From contig NZ_BHWB01000017.1 in the NCBI RefSeq assembly GCF_003865075.1, forward strand, positions 1-64,000: a stretch of DNA of 64,000 bases, read 5' to 3'. Below are positions 27,410-37,753 of this stretch, one piece after another (position 1 is the stretch's first letter; the number at the start of each line of letters is the position of its first letter). Under the pieces are notes generated by a model. That model was not told the origin of the DNA. It made no database searches and was given only the letters and a program-made list of their open reading frames with translations. The DNA comes from Bacteroides faecalis (GTDB lineage: Bacteria; Bacteroidota; Bacteroidia; Bacteroidales; Bacteroidaceae). Both the position numbers and the translations under genes were made by a program.

Positions 27410-29368
27410 TTAATATCCCGGAGCTTGAACTAATTGCGGATCATTAGAAATCTCAGTCCATGCGATAGGCCATAAATACATACGGTTATCCCATTGGAAC
27501 GGTTGGTTGATAACCGTCCGTTTATTAAACGCTTCGAACGTCGGATCTTTTCCTGCGCCTAACATGTTCAGACCTTCACGTGCACCGGCTTTCAACTGTT
27601 GTGGAGCCAACAGCCAACGACGCACATCATAATAGCGATGTCCTTCACCCCAAAGTTCAATGAAACGTTCGTTACGTACCCAGTCAGTAATACTCATTCC
27701 GGAAGCGGCAACTTCTGACTCTGTCAATCCCTGAAGTCCGGCACGTTCGCGAATCCGGTTCAGATAGATTAAAGCATTTCCTACATCTCCCTTTGCTGCG
27801 TAGCATTCGGCAACGTTCAGATAAAGTTCTGCAAGACGGAATAACGGCTTTGCATAATTCTTACTATCAGTTGCTCCGTCAATAGAAGAATAGCGTACAC
27901 TAGGAGAAATATATTTCTTAGTGAGGTATCCGCCTTCGATATAGTTACGTCCATTCTGGTCCCAGCCATAACCTTGTGCCTTGCTGCTAAGCATATTGAT
28001 AGTTAATGGCTCACCGTCTTTCATAATCGGTGAATAATCATCTCCGTCAAATGAAAACATTGCATAGAAGCGAGGCTCTCTATTAGTATTCAGCTTAATT
28101 ACATTTTCATGACCTTTAACTAAGATACCTGCTCTCTCGAAACGTTCATCCCCTTTTGGGAAACTTGGATCAAGATCAGGTAATTTTCCATTCTTTGTAT
28201 AAAAATGTTCTATAGAATAAAGCGTTGGATTGATAGCCCCCCAACCATCTGCCCATCTATTATCCGCTTCATTGAAACAAAGGATACGAGGAGGACATTG
28301 TGCAAAAGTCATCCATGCGTTACTACCTTGCAAAAATACTCCCCAAATAATTTCCTTATTACCATCATCTTCGTTTGAAGAAGTAATGGTACGAAGCATT
28401 AATACTCTTTTGGCAAACTCTTTACCCTCAACTGTTGAAGTATCAACTCCTGCAATATAAGGAATAGGCACATCACGTATATTACTAGGCACATTATCCA
28501 TGTCTACCAGTTTACGTTCACCCACACTTTCAGCAGCTTTCAGTGCCGCTAAGTTGGCTTCCAAGGCACGATCCCATTTGCCCATATCTTCTTGACGGCT
28601 CACTAGTTCAGTACCGTACCCCGGAGTCTCATAGTTTGTATTTTTCCAATCCGGATAAGGGAACTTACCATTCCACAATGGAGAAGCGGCATACAGTAAT
28701 ACGCGTCCTTTCAACGCTAATGCAGCGATAGAAGTAGCACGTCCCCATTCTTGTGCATTTGTTACATCTGGAAGAGCGTTAATGGTCTCATCATTCAGCT
28801 TTTGGTTACAAATGTAATCGACTACATAATCAAAATGTGAACGTCCGGGGAACTCTCCGGGCAAAGTAGATTGAGGCATACGATCATCTACAATGGGAAT
28901 AGGTCCATACATTTCCAGCAACCGAAAGTGGTAATATGCTTTCAGGAATTGTGCTTCTGCTTTCCAACGTGCCTTATCCTCTTCCGTAGCTCCTGTCGGA
29001 TTGTTATACTGCTCCAACAGATTTAAAAACATATGGCAATGTCCGATATAATTATAGCAAGCATTCCACCAACCGGCAGCATTTGTATCCGAATAAAGAT
29101 TCCAAGCGGCCTTTTGGCTGTCTTCGCTCCACTGTCCCGAATGTACAGATTCATCCGAAGACCATTCATAGTTTTTATATGGAAAAGGAGTTGTCGATTC
29201 TACAGCTATGTAACAAGAATTAATAAAGCCGTTAGCACTATTCCTGTCCTTCATCGTATCAGAGGTAGTTGCCTGTTCGGGTGGAACTACGTCCAAATAA
29301 TCGCATGATACTAGTACTCCAAAGGATAGGGAAAATCCCAATGCGATATTTTTAATATTATATTTCAT
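27410..29368 (-). CDS. SusD/RagB family outer-membrane lipoprotein
   Basis: This 652-residue lipoprotein (lipobox VLVSC, Cys22) forms the lid over the SusC transporter and captures oligosaccharide. N-terminal SusD features are DYLDVVPPEQATT and the TPR-type helices (AEAQFLKAYYHFRLLEMYGPIPIVDD). C-terminal features are FRLAELYLNVAECYAAKGD, LIYLNRIRERAGL and WVRNERFIELWGEGHRYYDVRRW. All are standard for the family. It starts 23 bases after the SusC stop. Confidence 0.95.
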   Translation of the reverse strand: MKYNIKNIALGFSLSFGVLVSCDYLDVVPPEQATTSDTMKDRNSANGFINSCYIAVESTTPFPYKNYEWSSDESVHSGQWSEDSQKAAWNLYSDTNAAGWWNACYNYIGHCHMFLNLLEQYNNPTGATEEDKARWKAEAQFLKAYYHFRLLEMYGPIPIVDDRMPQSTLPGEFPGRSHFDYVVDYICNQKLNDETINALPDVTNAQEWGRATSIAALALKGRVLLYAASPLWNGKFPYPDWKNTNYETPGYGTELVSRQEDMGKWDRALEANLAALKAAESVGERKLVDMDNVPSNIRDVPIPYIAGVDTSTVEGKEFAKRVLMLRTITSSNEDDGNKEIIWGVFLQGSNAWMTFAQCPPRILCFNEADNRWADGWGAINPTLYSIEHFYTKNGKLPDLDPSFPKGDERFERAGILVKGHENVIKLNTNREPRFYAMFSFDGDDYSPIMKDGEPLTINMLSSKAQGYGWDQNGRNYIEGGYLTKKYISPSVRYSSIDGATDSKNYAKPLFRLAELYLNVAECYAAKGDVGNALIYLNRIRERAGLQGLTESEVAASGMSITDWVRNERFIELWGEGHRYYDVRRWLLAPQQLKAGAREGLNMLGAGKDPTFEAFNKRTVINQPFQWDNRMYLWPIAWTEISNDPQLVQAPGY

Positions 29369-29391
29369 AATTCAGTCTGTTTTTACATTGA

Positions 29392-32300
29392 TTAGATATT
29401 AACTTGTACACCTAGGTTAAATGTGCGTTGCATCGGGTAAGTATTCCATCCCAACTCTGGGTCCCACAACTTGAAAGGACTCCATACTGCAAGGTTATCA
29501 CCACTGAAGTAAACGCGGCAATGTGGGAAAGAATATCCCAACTCTAGTGTCTTGAAACGGATAAAGTTACCATTACGTATCCAATGGCTGCTACTCTGGT
29601 TATTGTTGGCAATATCAGTGTTTCTCAAACCAAGTCTCGGGAACTGAGCATTCGGATTTGGATTATCTATTGACCAGTGGTCATCTGCAATCCATTTCAT
29701 CACGTTGTTATTTCGTTCACCAAACGCAATCATAGTACCGTTAATCATGATATTTCGTTGAGCCGAACCGTTGAAGAATACGCCAAAATCTAAATTCTTA
29801 TAGATTACATTTAATCCCAAACCGTATTGAATACGAGGCATAGAACCATAGGGAGACAACATAATTCCATCGGAAGAGTTGATAACACCGTCACCGTTTA
29901 TATCACGATATTTCAGGTCACCCGGCTTAGGTTGGCTTCCCAATCCAGATTGATCTGGCCAATGCTTGATTTCATCTTCACTGGTGAAGTAACCTTCTGA
30001 AACAAATCCCCACATATAACTCAATGGCAATCCAGCTTTTCTTGTCCACTCTGTTTCGTATTGAGGTTCATCGTAGTACTTAAATTTATTTTTATTATAA
30101 GTAAAGTTACCACGAAGATCCACTCTTAAATCTTTGATTACTTCTTTTTTCCAGTTCACACTCAATTCGAGTCCCTGGTTATCTACCTTACCGACATTAC
30201 TCCACGGTGTCGCTCCAAAATATCCAAGCAATGTAGGCCAAGAGCCACGTTTCATAAAGATTTTATGACGATGATCGTAGAACCAGTCAAAAGTAATACT
30301 CAGTTGGTTGAACAATTCCATGTCCACACCAATATTCAACTTATTCACACGTTCCCAACAAGCACCTTCAACGGCTAAAGTATTAAAGCCAGGACCATTA
30401 TAACTGTACTCACCATCGTAACCGGTGTGATAACCACCACCATTCAAGATTACATTGTCTACATACAAGAAGTGTCCGGCACCTTCGTCCATTTCATCAT
30501 TACCCACAACACCATACGAGCCACGGATCTTGAAAAAGTTAACGTAATCCTGTAATGGTTCCCAGAAATCTTCACCACTTGGAACCCATCCTATAGACAT
30601 AGCCGGGAAAAACTCAAAACGATCACCTTTCGCCAGACGTTCTGTACCATTATAACCGAAGTTGAATTCTGCCAGATATTTGTGTTTATAGTCGTAAGTA
30701 AAACGACCGGAGAATCCTTGCAAACGATTCGGACGAACACCACTACGATATTCACGTTGCATATACATCAACATTCCCGATACGCCATGATATCCGAATG
30801 TACGGCTATAATCCAAACGTGCATCAAAATAGAAAGTCTGGTTGGAACCGTATCCATTATCATGTTCATTGATATAGTCTGTACCAGAGTTTCCTACACG
30901 TTCCAAATCAAATACATCCGGATTGTTTAAATCCCATGTATTCTTTATCATACGATAGTAGTAAGGATCGATAGAACGGGTATAGTTGGTAGTAGACCAG
31001 TTTTTGAAGTTTACCAATGCGGTTGCCTTTAGTCCTTTGGTAATAAAATCAAGTTTCTGCTCAATATTCATGGCTGTATTCAGGGTATTATAATTTTCTT
31101 CCTTGAAACTACTTAACATTTTAGCATAAGGGTTCGTATATAAATCATTGTTGGAAACAACCCAATCGTTACCAAAGCGGATATGTTCATCACCATCACG
31201 AGCGGGGAAAGTGGCAGGAAAAGCTGTCGGATTGGTAGCACGCGTTGCATCAAACAATTCCCAAGTGGAATATCCCGGACCTTTCAGGTTACCAATCTGA
31301 GCATTCATTCTTAATCCCAGTTTCGTCGTTGATGTCAATTGATAAGTCAGGTTGTTTTGGAAGATGTAATTCCAACGGTTGATGTTGTTATTATACGAAT
31401 ATGTCTTTGGGATATCCAGCATACCGGTATCATGGTTTGCCTGCAAACTCATATAATAGGTGATACGTGAACCACCACCGGATATATTGATATTGGCTCG
31501 TTGGTTCCAGGTAGACTTCTTAAACATAACATCCTGCCAGTCTACATCCGGATAACGGTACGGATACAAATGGCTGCGAGTCATTTCAATATCTTCATCT
31601 GAATATTGAGCCTTCCCACCACGTGCAATTGAAGCTTCGTTATATGTTTCCATCCAACGTGCACCGTTTACATAGTCTACAAATTGCATCGGCTGTTGCA
31701 TGGAAGCTTCGAAAGTCACGTTGATTCTTGCTTTTTGGTTCAGTTCTCCGTTCTTGGTTGTTACCAACATTACGCCATTAGCACCACGTGCACCGTAAAT
31801 AGCTGTAGCAGAGGCATCTTTCAATAAAGAAAAACCATCGATATTTTCAGCAGGGATACGGTCTAAGTCTCCACTTGAAATTTCCACACCGTCCAACAGG
31901 ATCAATGGAGTTGTACGTCCTGCAAAACTTCCGATACCGCGGATATAGAAACCTGAAGTAGACCCCGGCTCACCACTAGTACTGTAAGCAACAATACCAG
32001 CCAGTTTACCGGCAAGGCTATTAGTCAATGAAGAAGTAGGTGTTCTCAAGTCCGACCCCTTGATAGTAGTGATAGCTCCTGTCACAGAAACCTTTTTTTG
32101 TGTACCGGCTCCTACAACTATAACTTCATCCAACATTTCATTATCTGATACCATTTTCACATTTACTTCACCTTGATCGGTGATAAATATAGTCTGTGTC
32201 TGGTAACCGATATAACTGATTTCCAATACTGTCTCTTTTCCCCTTGGTACTTGAATAGAAAAGCGACCCTCTTCATCAGTGATTACTCCAATTTTCTTAT

Positions 32301-32538
32301 CTTTAATTTTTATATTTGCACCGATAACAGGCATATTATCGGATTTATCAACAACTGTACCTACCACTGTACGTGTTTCTACTTTTTGCTGCGTAGTTTC
32401 AAGTATCTCTGTGTTTTTCATACTTGTCTGTGTTGCTACGTTATCGGCAACAATTACAGAAACAGGGCAAGTCAATAATAAACAGAATAAAGGTCGCTTC
32501 AGCCAAGCTGTTCTGTCAAGCAAACAATTTTTTCCCAT
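29392..32538 (-). CDS. SusC/RagA family TonB-dependent transporter
   Basis: This 1048-residue outer-membrane barrel imports the oligosaccharide captured by the SusD partner. Order: signal peptide, carboxypeptidase-D-like domain (VVGTVVDKSDNMPVIGANI...ISYIGYQTQ), TonB box region (DEVIVVGAGTQKK), plug (TITTIKGSDL-like start, LLDGVEISSGDLDRIP, ATAIYGARGANGVMLVTT) and a 22-strand barrel ending FNLGVQVNI. There is no STN domain, so it is unlikely to signal to an anti-sigma factor. Together with the absence of a hybrid two-component sensor nearby, this leaves the AraC protein at 37790 as the only regulator in the locus. Confidence 0.95.
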   Translation of the reverse strand: MGKNCLLDRTAWLKRPLFCLLLTCPVSVIVADNVATQTSMKNTEILETTQQKVETRTVVGTVVDKSDNMPVIGANIKIKDKKIGVITDEEGRFSIQVPRGKETVLEISYIGYQTQTIFITDQGEVNVKMVSDNEMLDEVIVVGAGTQKKVSVTGAITTIKGSDLRTPTSSLTNSLAGKLAGIVAYSTSGEPGSTSGFYIRGIGSFAGRTTPLILLDGVEISSGDLDRIPAENIDGFSLLKDASATAIYGARGANGVMLVTTKNGELNQKARINVTFEASMQQPMQFVDYVNGARWMETYNEASIARGGKAQYSDEDIEMTRSHLYPYRYPDVDWQDVMFKKSTWNQRANINISGGGSRITYYMSLQANHDTGMLDIPKTYSYNNNINRWNYIFQNNLTYQLTSTTKLGLRMNAQIGNLKGPGYSTWELFDATRATNPTAFPATFPARDGDEHIRFGNDWVVSNNDLYTNPYAKMLSSFKEENYNTLNTAMNIEQKLDFITKGLKATALVNFKNWSTTNYTRSIDPYYYRMIKNTWDLNNPDVFDLERVGNSGTDYINEHDNGYGSNQTFYFDARLDYSRTFGYHGVSGMLMYMQREYRSGVRPNRLQGFSGRFTYDYKHKYLAEFNFGYNGTERLAKGDRFEFFPAMSIGWVPSGEDFWEPLQDYVNFFKIRGSYGVVGNDEMDEGAGHFLYVDNVILNGGGYHTGYDGEYSYNGPGFNTLAVEGACWERVNKLNIGVDMELFNQLSITFDWFYDHRHKIFMKRGSWPTLLGYFGATPWSNVGKVDNQGLELSVNWKKEVIKDLRVDLRGNFTYNKNKFKYYDEPQYETEWTRKAGLPLSYMWGFVSEGYFTSEDEIKHWPDQSGLGSQPKPGDLKYRDINGDGVINSSDGIMLSPYGSMPRIQYGLGLNVIYKNLDFGVFFNGSAQRNIMINGTMIAFGERNNNVMKWIADDHWSIDNPNPNAQFPRLGLRNTDIANNNQSSSHWIRNGNFIRFKTLELGYSFPHCRVYFSGDNLAVWSPFKLWDPELGWNTYPMQRTFNLGVQVNI

Positions 32539-32571
32539 GTTTTCATTTTGAATTAGACATTTATTTTTGAT

Positions 32572-32591
32572 TGTCCACTATTTAATGGACA
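32572..32591. promoter_or_regulatory. Inverted repeat in the susC leader
   Basis: TGTCCA and TGGACA flank an 8-base AT-rich centre, 34 bases before the SusC start. It could be an operator half-site pair or an mRNA hairpin. The 186-base gap to the DUF5107 gene shows no exact -7 box on the minus strand. Confidence 0.4.
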
Positions 32592-32724
32592 TAATTGTAT
32601 TTCAATGTTTATTAGATTTAATCTAAGAACTTAAAACATTCATACTTTACGGAGGAACCATATTTACATTATAAGACATAAGCATTCTTTTTATTAGATT
32701 CTCATATTCAGCACATTCACTCTA

Positions 32725-35700
32725 TCACACAGCCGAGCACTGATTTATCAAGTTACATATAGCCAAAATCCCCTGATGGTTTATATCCATTCTTGTTATC
32801 TCGTCCAGAAGCCCAATACATTTTTCCTCTCGTTGCAATCCCCAATACCCCAATGCCATCATGTATTTACAATGAATCATATTGCGAATCTCCAAGTCAT
32901 CTTCCCAAATCAATAGATCAGGTAAGGATACGGCAAAATAATCCATCTTTATTTTATCAAACAGATGTTTTTCACCGTAAGAAATCAACTTATAAAAACG
33001 TCCGTTAGCTTCATCCTTGCGTCCTAATTTCAACAAGGCTAGTCCTTGATAAAATATCTTATCGGGCTTTGCATCGTTATAGTACAAAGCTGCTGCAGGT
33101 TCAGTAGGACCTATGACAGCTTGCTCCCAACAAGTAATAGCTCTTTCTTTTTTACCTAAAGCTTCATAAGCACATCCCATGAAATAATAAAAATCATTTT
33201 CCTGAGCACCGTACAGCTTACCTTCGCCCAAATGACATGGATATTCCAGACATTCTTCCAGCAATGCGATAGCAACCTCATATTTACCCGTTGCTAATGC
33301 TTTCTTTGCCAATTCTACACGTGCAAACTGATACTGGGCGGCAACCTTTCCTTCTCCACCTTCCCATGGGTGAAAAATATGATCATCAAGAAGTTCTTTG
33401 GCTTTCTCATATTCACCTATCTGATTCAACAAGGTTATTTCTTCTAATACCAAATCATCACGTTGCATAATTAATTCGGGATACTGCTCCAAGAATGCCA
33501 AGCGTTCCGCGTGTGGACGACACATACGTTTATACAGCTGATCAAGTTCCATTAAAATACGTGCATCAGCCGGATTCAATTGAAAAGCACGTTCCATATA
33601 TTCCATTGCTTTTGCCTTTTCATCCTTTTTATTGAAATAAGCCAAAGCTAAATTACGCCATACGGTCGGAAACTTATCATCCAATTTGATAGAAGTTTCC
33701 CATGCTTCGATAGCTAGACTATATTGCCTTTTGTCATAATATAAATTACCCAAATAGTAAGGAGCTTTTGCATCACATGGATTCTCTTTCATAGCACATC
33801 GCAAGGCAAGAATTGCCTCCAGACGGTTAGGGAAACAATAGTCCGGACATACATTGGCTGCATCTGCAAATGCTTGTTGTACACCATCAAATCCCCCTTG
33901 TAACAGACTCCATCCTAGATAATAATAAGTCATCGGAGTGATAGCAGCCTCATCAATCGCTACTTTCCACAAAGAAACCGCTTCCGTCCAGCAACCAGCT
34001 CCAGAGTAATCAAGTGCTATTTCATCATAGTTGTGAGCTTCCTTGCGCAACATTTTTTTCAAAATAGCCAGATCTTCAGAAGTATTAGTAACCAAATACT
34101 TCTCGTAATAACAAGCAAAATTGAATTTATCAATCGACAATGAGTCTTTAATCCATTGTATGGCTTCTTCTCTCCTATCCATCCGGCGGAGAATCGTTAT
34201 TTTCAAAGCGCGGGCTTTATGGTTATGCCAATTACGAACCAACGAATGATTTATTTCATCCAAAGCATCTTCTAAACGTCCTTGCATCACAGAAATCTGG
34301 GCACATGCAAAATAACCGGCGTCTTGCCAGGCGGCATTCCAGCATGACTTGTAGAAGCAATCATAAGCCTCGCTTATTTTCCCCTGATACTTCAATGCAA
34401 GTCCCAGATTATAAATTGGCTCTCCATCATAAGGATTCGGATTACGTTTCTGCAAAGTTTTTACGGCTGTCCGTAAATACTGTTCGGCTTTATCAAAACA
34501 TCCTTTGCGGATATACCACAAACCAAGTGCATTATTGTTGCGAACATCAATCGGATCACGACGTAGAGCTTCTTCATAGTAATCTACCGGATTATAAGTA
34601 GCATGTCTGTACTGTTCCAAATGTAAACCTGTCAGATAAAGCTGCTCCGTTGTTTTTATTTCTTCCGGTAACAGTGCAGCTTCTGCCGCGTCGGGAATAG
34701 GTTTCACTTCATCCGGCTCTGTATGCCATGATAGCAATTCTATTCCATCTCCAAATATTCCAAGTGTCAATTCACTAAAATCTTCTTCCCCTGTACTTAC
34801 GGTCTCATCCAGCAAATTTTCCGGAGTAATAGTAACCTCTTTATTGAAATAAACTTCGCCGTCTTTTCCTTTCAAAACCACTGTCACAGTCTGGTTGGAA
34901 GTAGCAAATATTTTAAATCTCACTTGATGTTCATCTACCGGATCAATATTCATCAGTAAGTCTTTACTTACATTTTTTACAATTCCTAACTCTCGGTATG
35001 GCAAAAAGTATTGTACAAAACTCTTTTCTTCATAAGGTTGTAACCATGTAAAATCCGGTTGGTTCTCGGTATATACACCCGCCATAAGCTCAATGTAAGG
35101 CCCATCTTCATCAGTCAGGTTACGATCCCATGCCTGACCAAAATCACCATTGCCCCATGTCCATTGCTTTTTACCCGGAGATATATGATGGTTGGCTACG
35201 TGCAGCATGCCTGCACGAGTATCATTTTCATAACCGCCCACAAAGTTAAAACGAGAATTAACGGCCATATAAGAAGTAGGGACTTTAATATTCTTATAAT
35301 TAGAAATATCCACACCTGCCGAATAGTCCATCTTATAATAAGTTCCCGTAGCAATCGGAAAGCTTGACACAGCACGTTTACCATGATCAAACACAGCATT
35401 AATATCGGGGGGAAATACACTTTGATAATAGTCATTCACTGCTACTGCCGGATTTGCCCACCACAAAAATGTCTGTGGTATCTCTGTACGATTATAAAGG
35501 ACTCCTTTAATCTCAAGATAAGCATGTCCGGGACGAAGTGTAAAACCTGCCATTCCTTTCTGGTGAAACATACGTTCCATTTCACTTACCCATATCGTAA
35601 CACTACCATCTTCATTCTCTTCAATAGCTACATCTACCGGCATAAAGGTGCTGGGACGATGATGTTGGGGCCAATTAAACTCAATACCTCCTGAAATCCA

Positions 35701-36021
35701 TGGGCCGGCCAATCCCACCAACGCTGGTTTTATCACATGATTATAATAAATAAAATGACGTTGTTTGATTTTATCGTATGCCATCTGTACACGTCCACCC
35801 AATTCGGGCAGTATCATCACTTTAATATATTCGTTTTCCAGAAAATACGCGTCATACTCTTTATCAACCTTCTCATTGGAGATTGATTCAATGACGGGAT
35901 AGGGATAAACAACCCCGCTACTACCTTGATAAACGCGCTTCTCTAAGAAAATCGGATTCTTTTCCGGTTTCCCGATTTCATAGGTAGGAATTACCTTTTT
36001 TTCTTTCCATGCTCTTACCAT
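32725..36021 (-). CDS. DUF5107 protein with mutarotase-like domain and TPR array
   Basis: This 1098-residue protein has no signal peptide and is therefore cytoplasmic. The first 340 or so residues are the DUF5107 domain, whose text (ENEYIKVMILPELGGRVQMA, GLAGPWISGGIEFNWPQH) has the feel of the galactose-mutarotase beta-sandwich. A connecting domain follows, then from about 460 onward many tetratricopeptide units (RDPIDVRNNNALGLWYIRKG, PYYLGNLYYDKRQYSLAIEA). Such proteins often sit beside sugar transporters. I infer action on, or sensing of, the imported sugar. The enzymatic activity is not known to me. It lies between the sugar porter and susC on one strand. Confidence 0.8.
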   Translation of the reverse strand: MVRAWKEKKVIPTYEIGKPEKNPIFLEKRVYQGSSGVVYPYPVIESISNEKVDKEYDAYFLENEYIKVMILPELGGRVQMAYDKIKQRHFIYYNHVIKPALVGLAGPWISGGIEFNWPQHHRPSTFMPVDVAIEENEDGSVTIWVSEMERMFHQKGMAGFTLRPGHAYLEIKGVLYNRTEIPQTFLWWANPAVAVNDYYQSVFPPDINAVFDHGKRAVSSFPIATGTYYKMDYSAGVDISNYKNIKVPTSYMAVNSRFNFVGGYENDTRAGMLHVANHHISPGKKQWTWGNGDFGQAWDRNLTDEDGPYIELMAGVYTENQPDFTWLQPYEEKSFVQYFLPYRELGIVKNVSKDLLMNIDPVDEHQVRFKIFATSNQTVTVVLKGKDGEVYFNKEVTITPENLLDETVSTGEEDFSELTLGIFGDGIELLSWHTEPDEVKPIPDAAEAALLPEEIKTTEQLYLTGLHLEQYRHATYNPVDYYEEALRRDPIDVRNNNALGLWYIRKGCFDKAEQYLRTAVKTLQKRNPNPYDGEPIYNLGLALKYQGKISEAYDCFYKSCWNAAWQDAGYFACAQISVMQGRLEDALDEINHSLVRNWHNHKARALKITILRRMDRREEAIQWIKDSLSIDKFNFACYYEKYLVTNTSEDLAILKKMLRKEAHNYDEIALDYSGAGCWTEAVSLWKVAIDEAAITPMTYYYLGWSLLQGGFDGVQQAFADAANVCPDYCFPNRLEAILALRCAMKENPCDAKAPYYLGNLYYDKRQYSLAIEAWETSIKLDDKFPTVWRNLALAYFNKKDEKAKAMEYMERAFQLNPADARILMELDQLYKRMCRPHAERLAFLEQYPELIMQRDDLVLEEITLLNQIGEYEKAKELLDDHIFHPWEGGEGKVAAQYQFARVELAKKALATGKYEVAIALLEECLEYPCHLGEGKLYGAQENDFYYFMGCAYEALGKKERAITCWEQAVIGPTEPAAALYYNDAKPDKIFYQGLALLKLGRKDEANGRFYKLISYGEKHLFDKIKMDYFAVSLPDLLIWEDDLEIRNMIHCKYMMALGYWGLQREEKCIGLLDEITRMDINHQGILAICNLINQCSAV

Positions 36022-36050
36022 ACTATCAATTATTGCTATTCATTAACGTA

Positions 36051-36075
36051 ATTCTGAAATGCCATATTTCAGAAT
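36051..36075. promoter_or_regulatory. 10-base perfect inverted repeat upstream of the DUF5107 gene
   Basis: ATTCTGAAAT and ATTTCAGAAT are separated by 5 bases, 30 bases before the start codon. Size and spacing fit an operator or a leader hairpin. No T run follows in either direction. Confidence 0.5.
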
Positions 36076-36113
36076 TTCATATTTTCAATTTTCTAATCGT
36101 TTGATAACTAAAC

Positions 36114-36146
36114 AGATAAAGAGTCCCCACGACAAGGATTATCTGC
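36114..36146 (-). terminator. Weak hairpin between MFS and DUF5107 genes
   Basis: CAGATAA (36114-36120) pairs with TTATCTG (36140-36146). On the minus strand the stem is followed by TTTAG. It may cause partial termination after the sugar porter gene; the rest of the 36022-36226 gap is featureless. Confidence 0.35.
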
Positions 36147-36226
36147 TTTTCCCTGCCTTATCTATTTACCAAACTTGTATAAATCTTATTTAATCAGCCT
36201 GCGATATACGAAGCTTTATTTTTTAA

Positions 36227-37609
36227 TTATTTTATTAATTCTTTTTCCAATGCCTCCAACGATTTCCCTTTTGTTTCAGGAAGTCTGCGAAGGAACCAAA
36301 AACCGGCTATACAAATCAAACCATAGATCCAGAACGTACCACTGCTTCCCAGGAAGCTATTTAATAAAGGAAATGTATATGTCAAAATGAAACTAGCTAC
36401 CCATAATGCAAATGTACAGGTAGCCATAGCCACAGCACGTATACGATTGGGGAATATTTCAGCAAGCAATACCCAGGTGATAGGTCCTAAAGACATAGCA
36501 TAACATGCTATTGCCATTACTACCAGTACTATCATGAAAAAGCCGCTGACTTGAAAGAAATAACATGTACCTAGAATCAGATAAATGCCAGCCAATCCGC
36601 CGGCACCGATAAGCATGAGTGCGCGACGTCCTAAGCGTTCCACTGTATAGATAGCCACGAAGGTAAAAATTACATTCGCCACCCCTGTTATCACAATATT
36701 GAAAAGTACATCACCCAGCGAGTATCCTGCGGACTGGAATATTTCCTGGGCATAATTAAAAATCACATTTGTACCGCACCACTGTTGAAATACAGCTATG
36801 ACAATACCAAATATCAATACCTTACGATACGGCCGGCTGAATAATAACCGTAATCCACCTCCATTTTTTCCGGTAGCAGTTGTCGCTTGCAACAAACGAA
36901 GTTCTTGTTCCGCATAACTTTGCCCTCCTATTTTATAAAGTATATTTTCAGCCTTTTTCTCCTTATCTTTCATGGCCAACCAACGGGGACTTTCAGGAAT
37001 GAAACATGTAAGTAATAAGAATAGTGCTGCCGGAAAAGCAGCTCCCCAAAACATCCATCGCCATCCCATTTGTCCATTCCAGGATGCAGCAATGTCCGCA
37101 CTGGTAAAGTCTGCCGGAATAGGATCGGCAATCAGCCAATTGGCTATTTGCGCTCCAAGAATACCTAATACTATAGTCAGTTGATTCAATGAAACCAATT
37201 TACCGCGAATTGAAGTCGGAGCCACCTCTGCAATATACATAGGTGAAAGACCTGAAGCAATACCGATGCCTATACCTCCCAAAAAACGAGCTATCAAAAA
37301 CCAACTAAATACAGAAAAAGCTCCGGTGGCATAAGCGGAAACCAAAAATATAATAGCTGAAACCATCAAAAGAGATTTTCGTCCGTAACGGTCGGCTAAC
37401 ATACCACTTAACATCGCACCGATCAGACACCCCAACAATGCTACACTCATAGCCAATCCTTGCATTGTAGGTATATCGGCAATATCAAAGTAAAGTTCAT
37501 AGAAAGGTTTTGCACCTCCAATCACTACCCAATCATACCCAAACAACAGTCCTCCCATTGCTGAGACCAGACAGATAAAATAAACGAACTTCTTATTATA
37601 ATTCTTCAT
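36227..37609 (-). CDS. MFS sugar porter (XylE/GlcP type)
   Basis: This 460-residue inner-membrane symporter has 12 membrane segments. Sugar-porter signatures are all present: GGLLFGYDWVVIGG in helix 1, GMLADRYGRKS in loop 2-3, RFLGGIGIGIASGLSPMYIAEVAP, PESPRWLAMK, QQWCGTNVIFNYA in helix 7 and PETKGKSLE at the end. The substrate is a monosaccharide, probably the one released by the PUL. I start at the ATG of MKNYNKKFVY; the longer frame to 37657 overlaps the promoter boxes. It is the first gene of the minus-strand locus and divergent from the AraC gene. Confidence 0.92.
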   Translation of the reverse strand: MKNYNKKFVYFICLVSAMGGLLFGYDWVVIGGAKPFYELYFDIADIPTMQGLAMSVALLGCLIGAMLSGMLADRYGRKSLLMVSAIIFLVSAYATGAFSVFSWFLIARFLGGIGIGIASGLSPMYIAEVAPTSIRGKLVSLNQLTIVLGILGAQIANWLIADPIPADFTSADIAASWNGQMGWRWMFWGAAFPAALFLLLTCFIPESPRWLAMKDKEKKAENILYKIGGQSYAEQELRLLQATTATGKNGGGLRLLFSRPYRKVLIFGIVIAVFQQWCGTNVIFNYAQEIFQSAGYSLGDVLFNIVITGVANVIFTFVAIYTVERLGRRALMLIGAGGLAGIYLILGTCYFFQVSGFFMIVLVVMAIACYAMSLGPITWVLLAEIFPNRIRAVAMATCTFALWVASFILTYTFPLLNSFLGSSGTFWIYGLICIAGFWFLRRLPETKGKSLEALEKELIK

Positions 37610-37638
37610 ATCACTAGAACTTAGATTAATTAACGCTG

Positions 37639-37646
37639 CAAAAATA
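37639..37646 (-). promoter_or_regulatory. -7 box TATTTTTG of the MFS gene
   Basis: CAAAAATA on the plus strand is an exact match reading leftward, 29 bases before the ATG at 37609. A second exact copy lies at 37655-37662. No clear -33 TTTG accompanies either, which fits a promoter that needs an activator. Confidence 0.5.
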
Positions 37647-37753
37647 ATATGAATCAAAAATAGAAAAAATAGAGTATCATCTTATAAAGATGGACTATTT
37701 TATTTTTCCACATATTTTCCCAGACAGGACTTGATAAATAGTTTTCGATGTTA

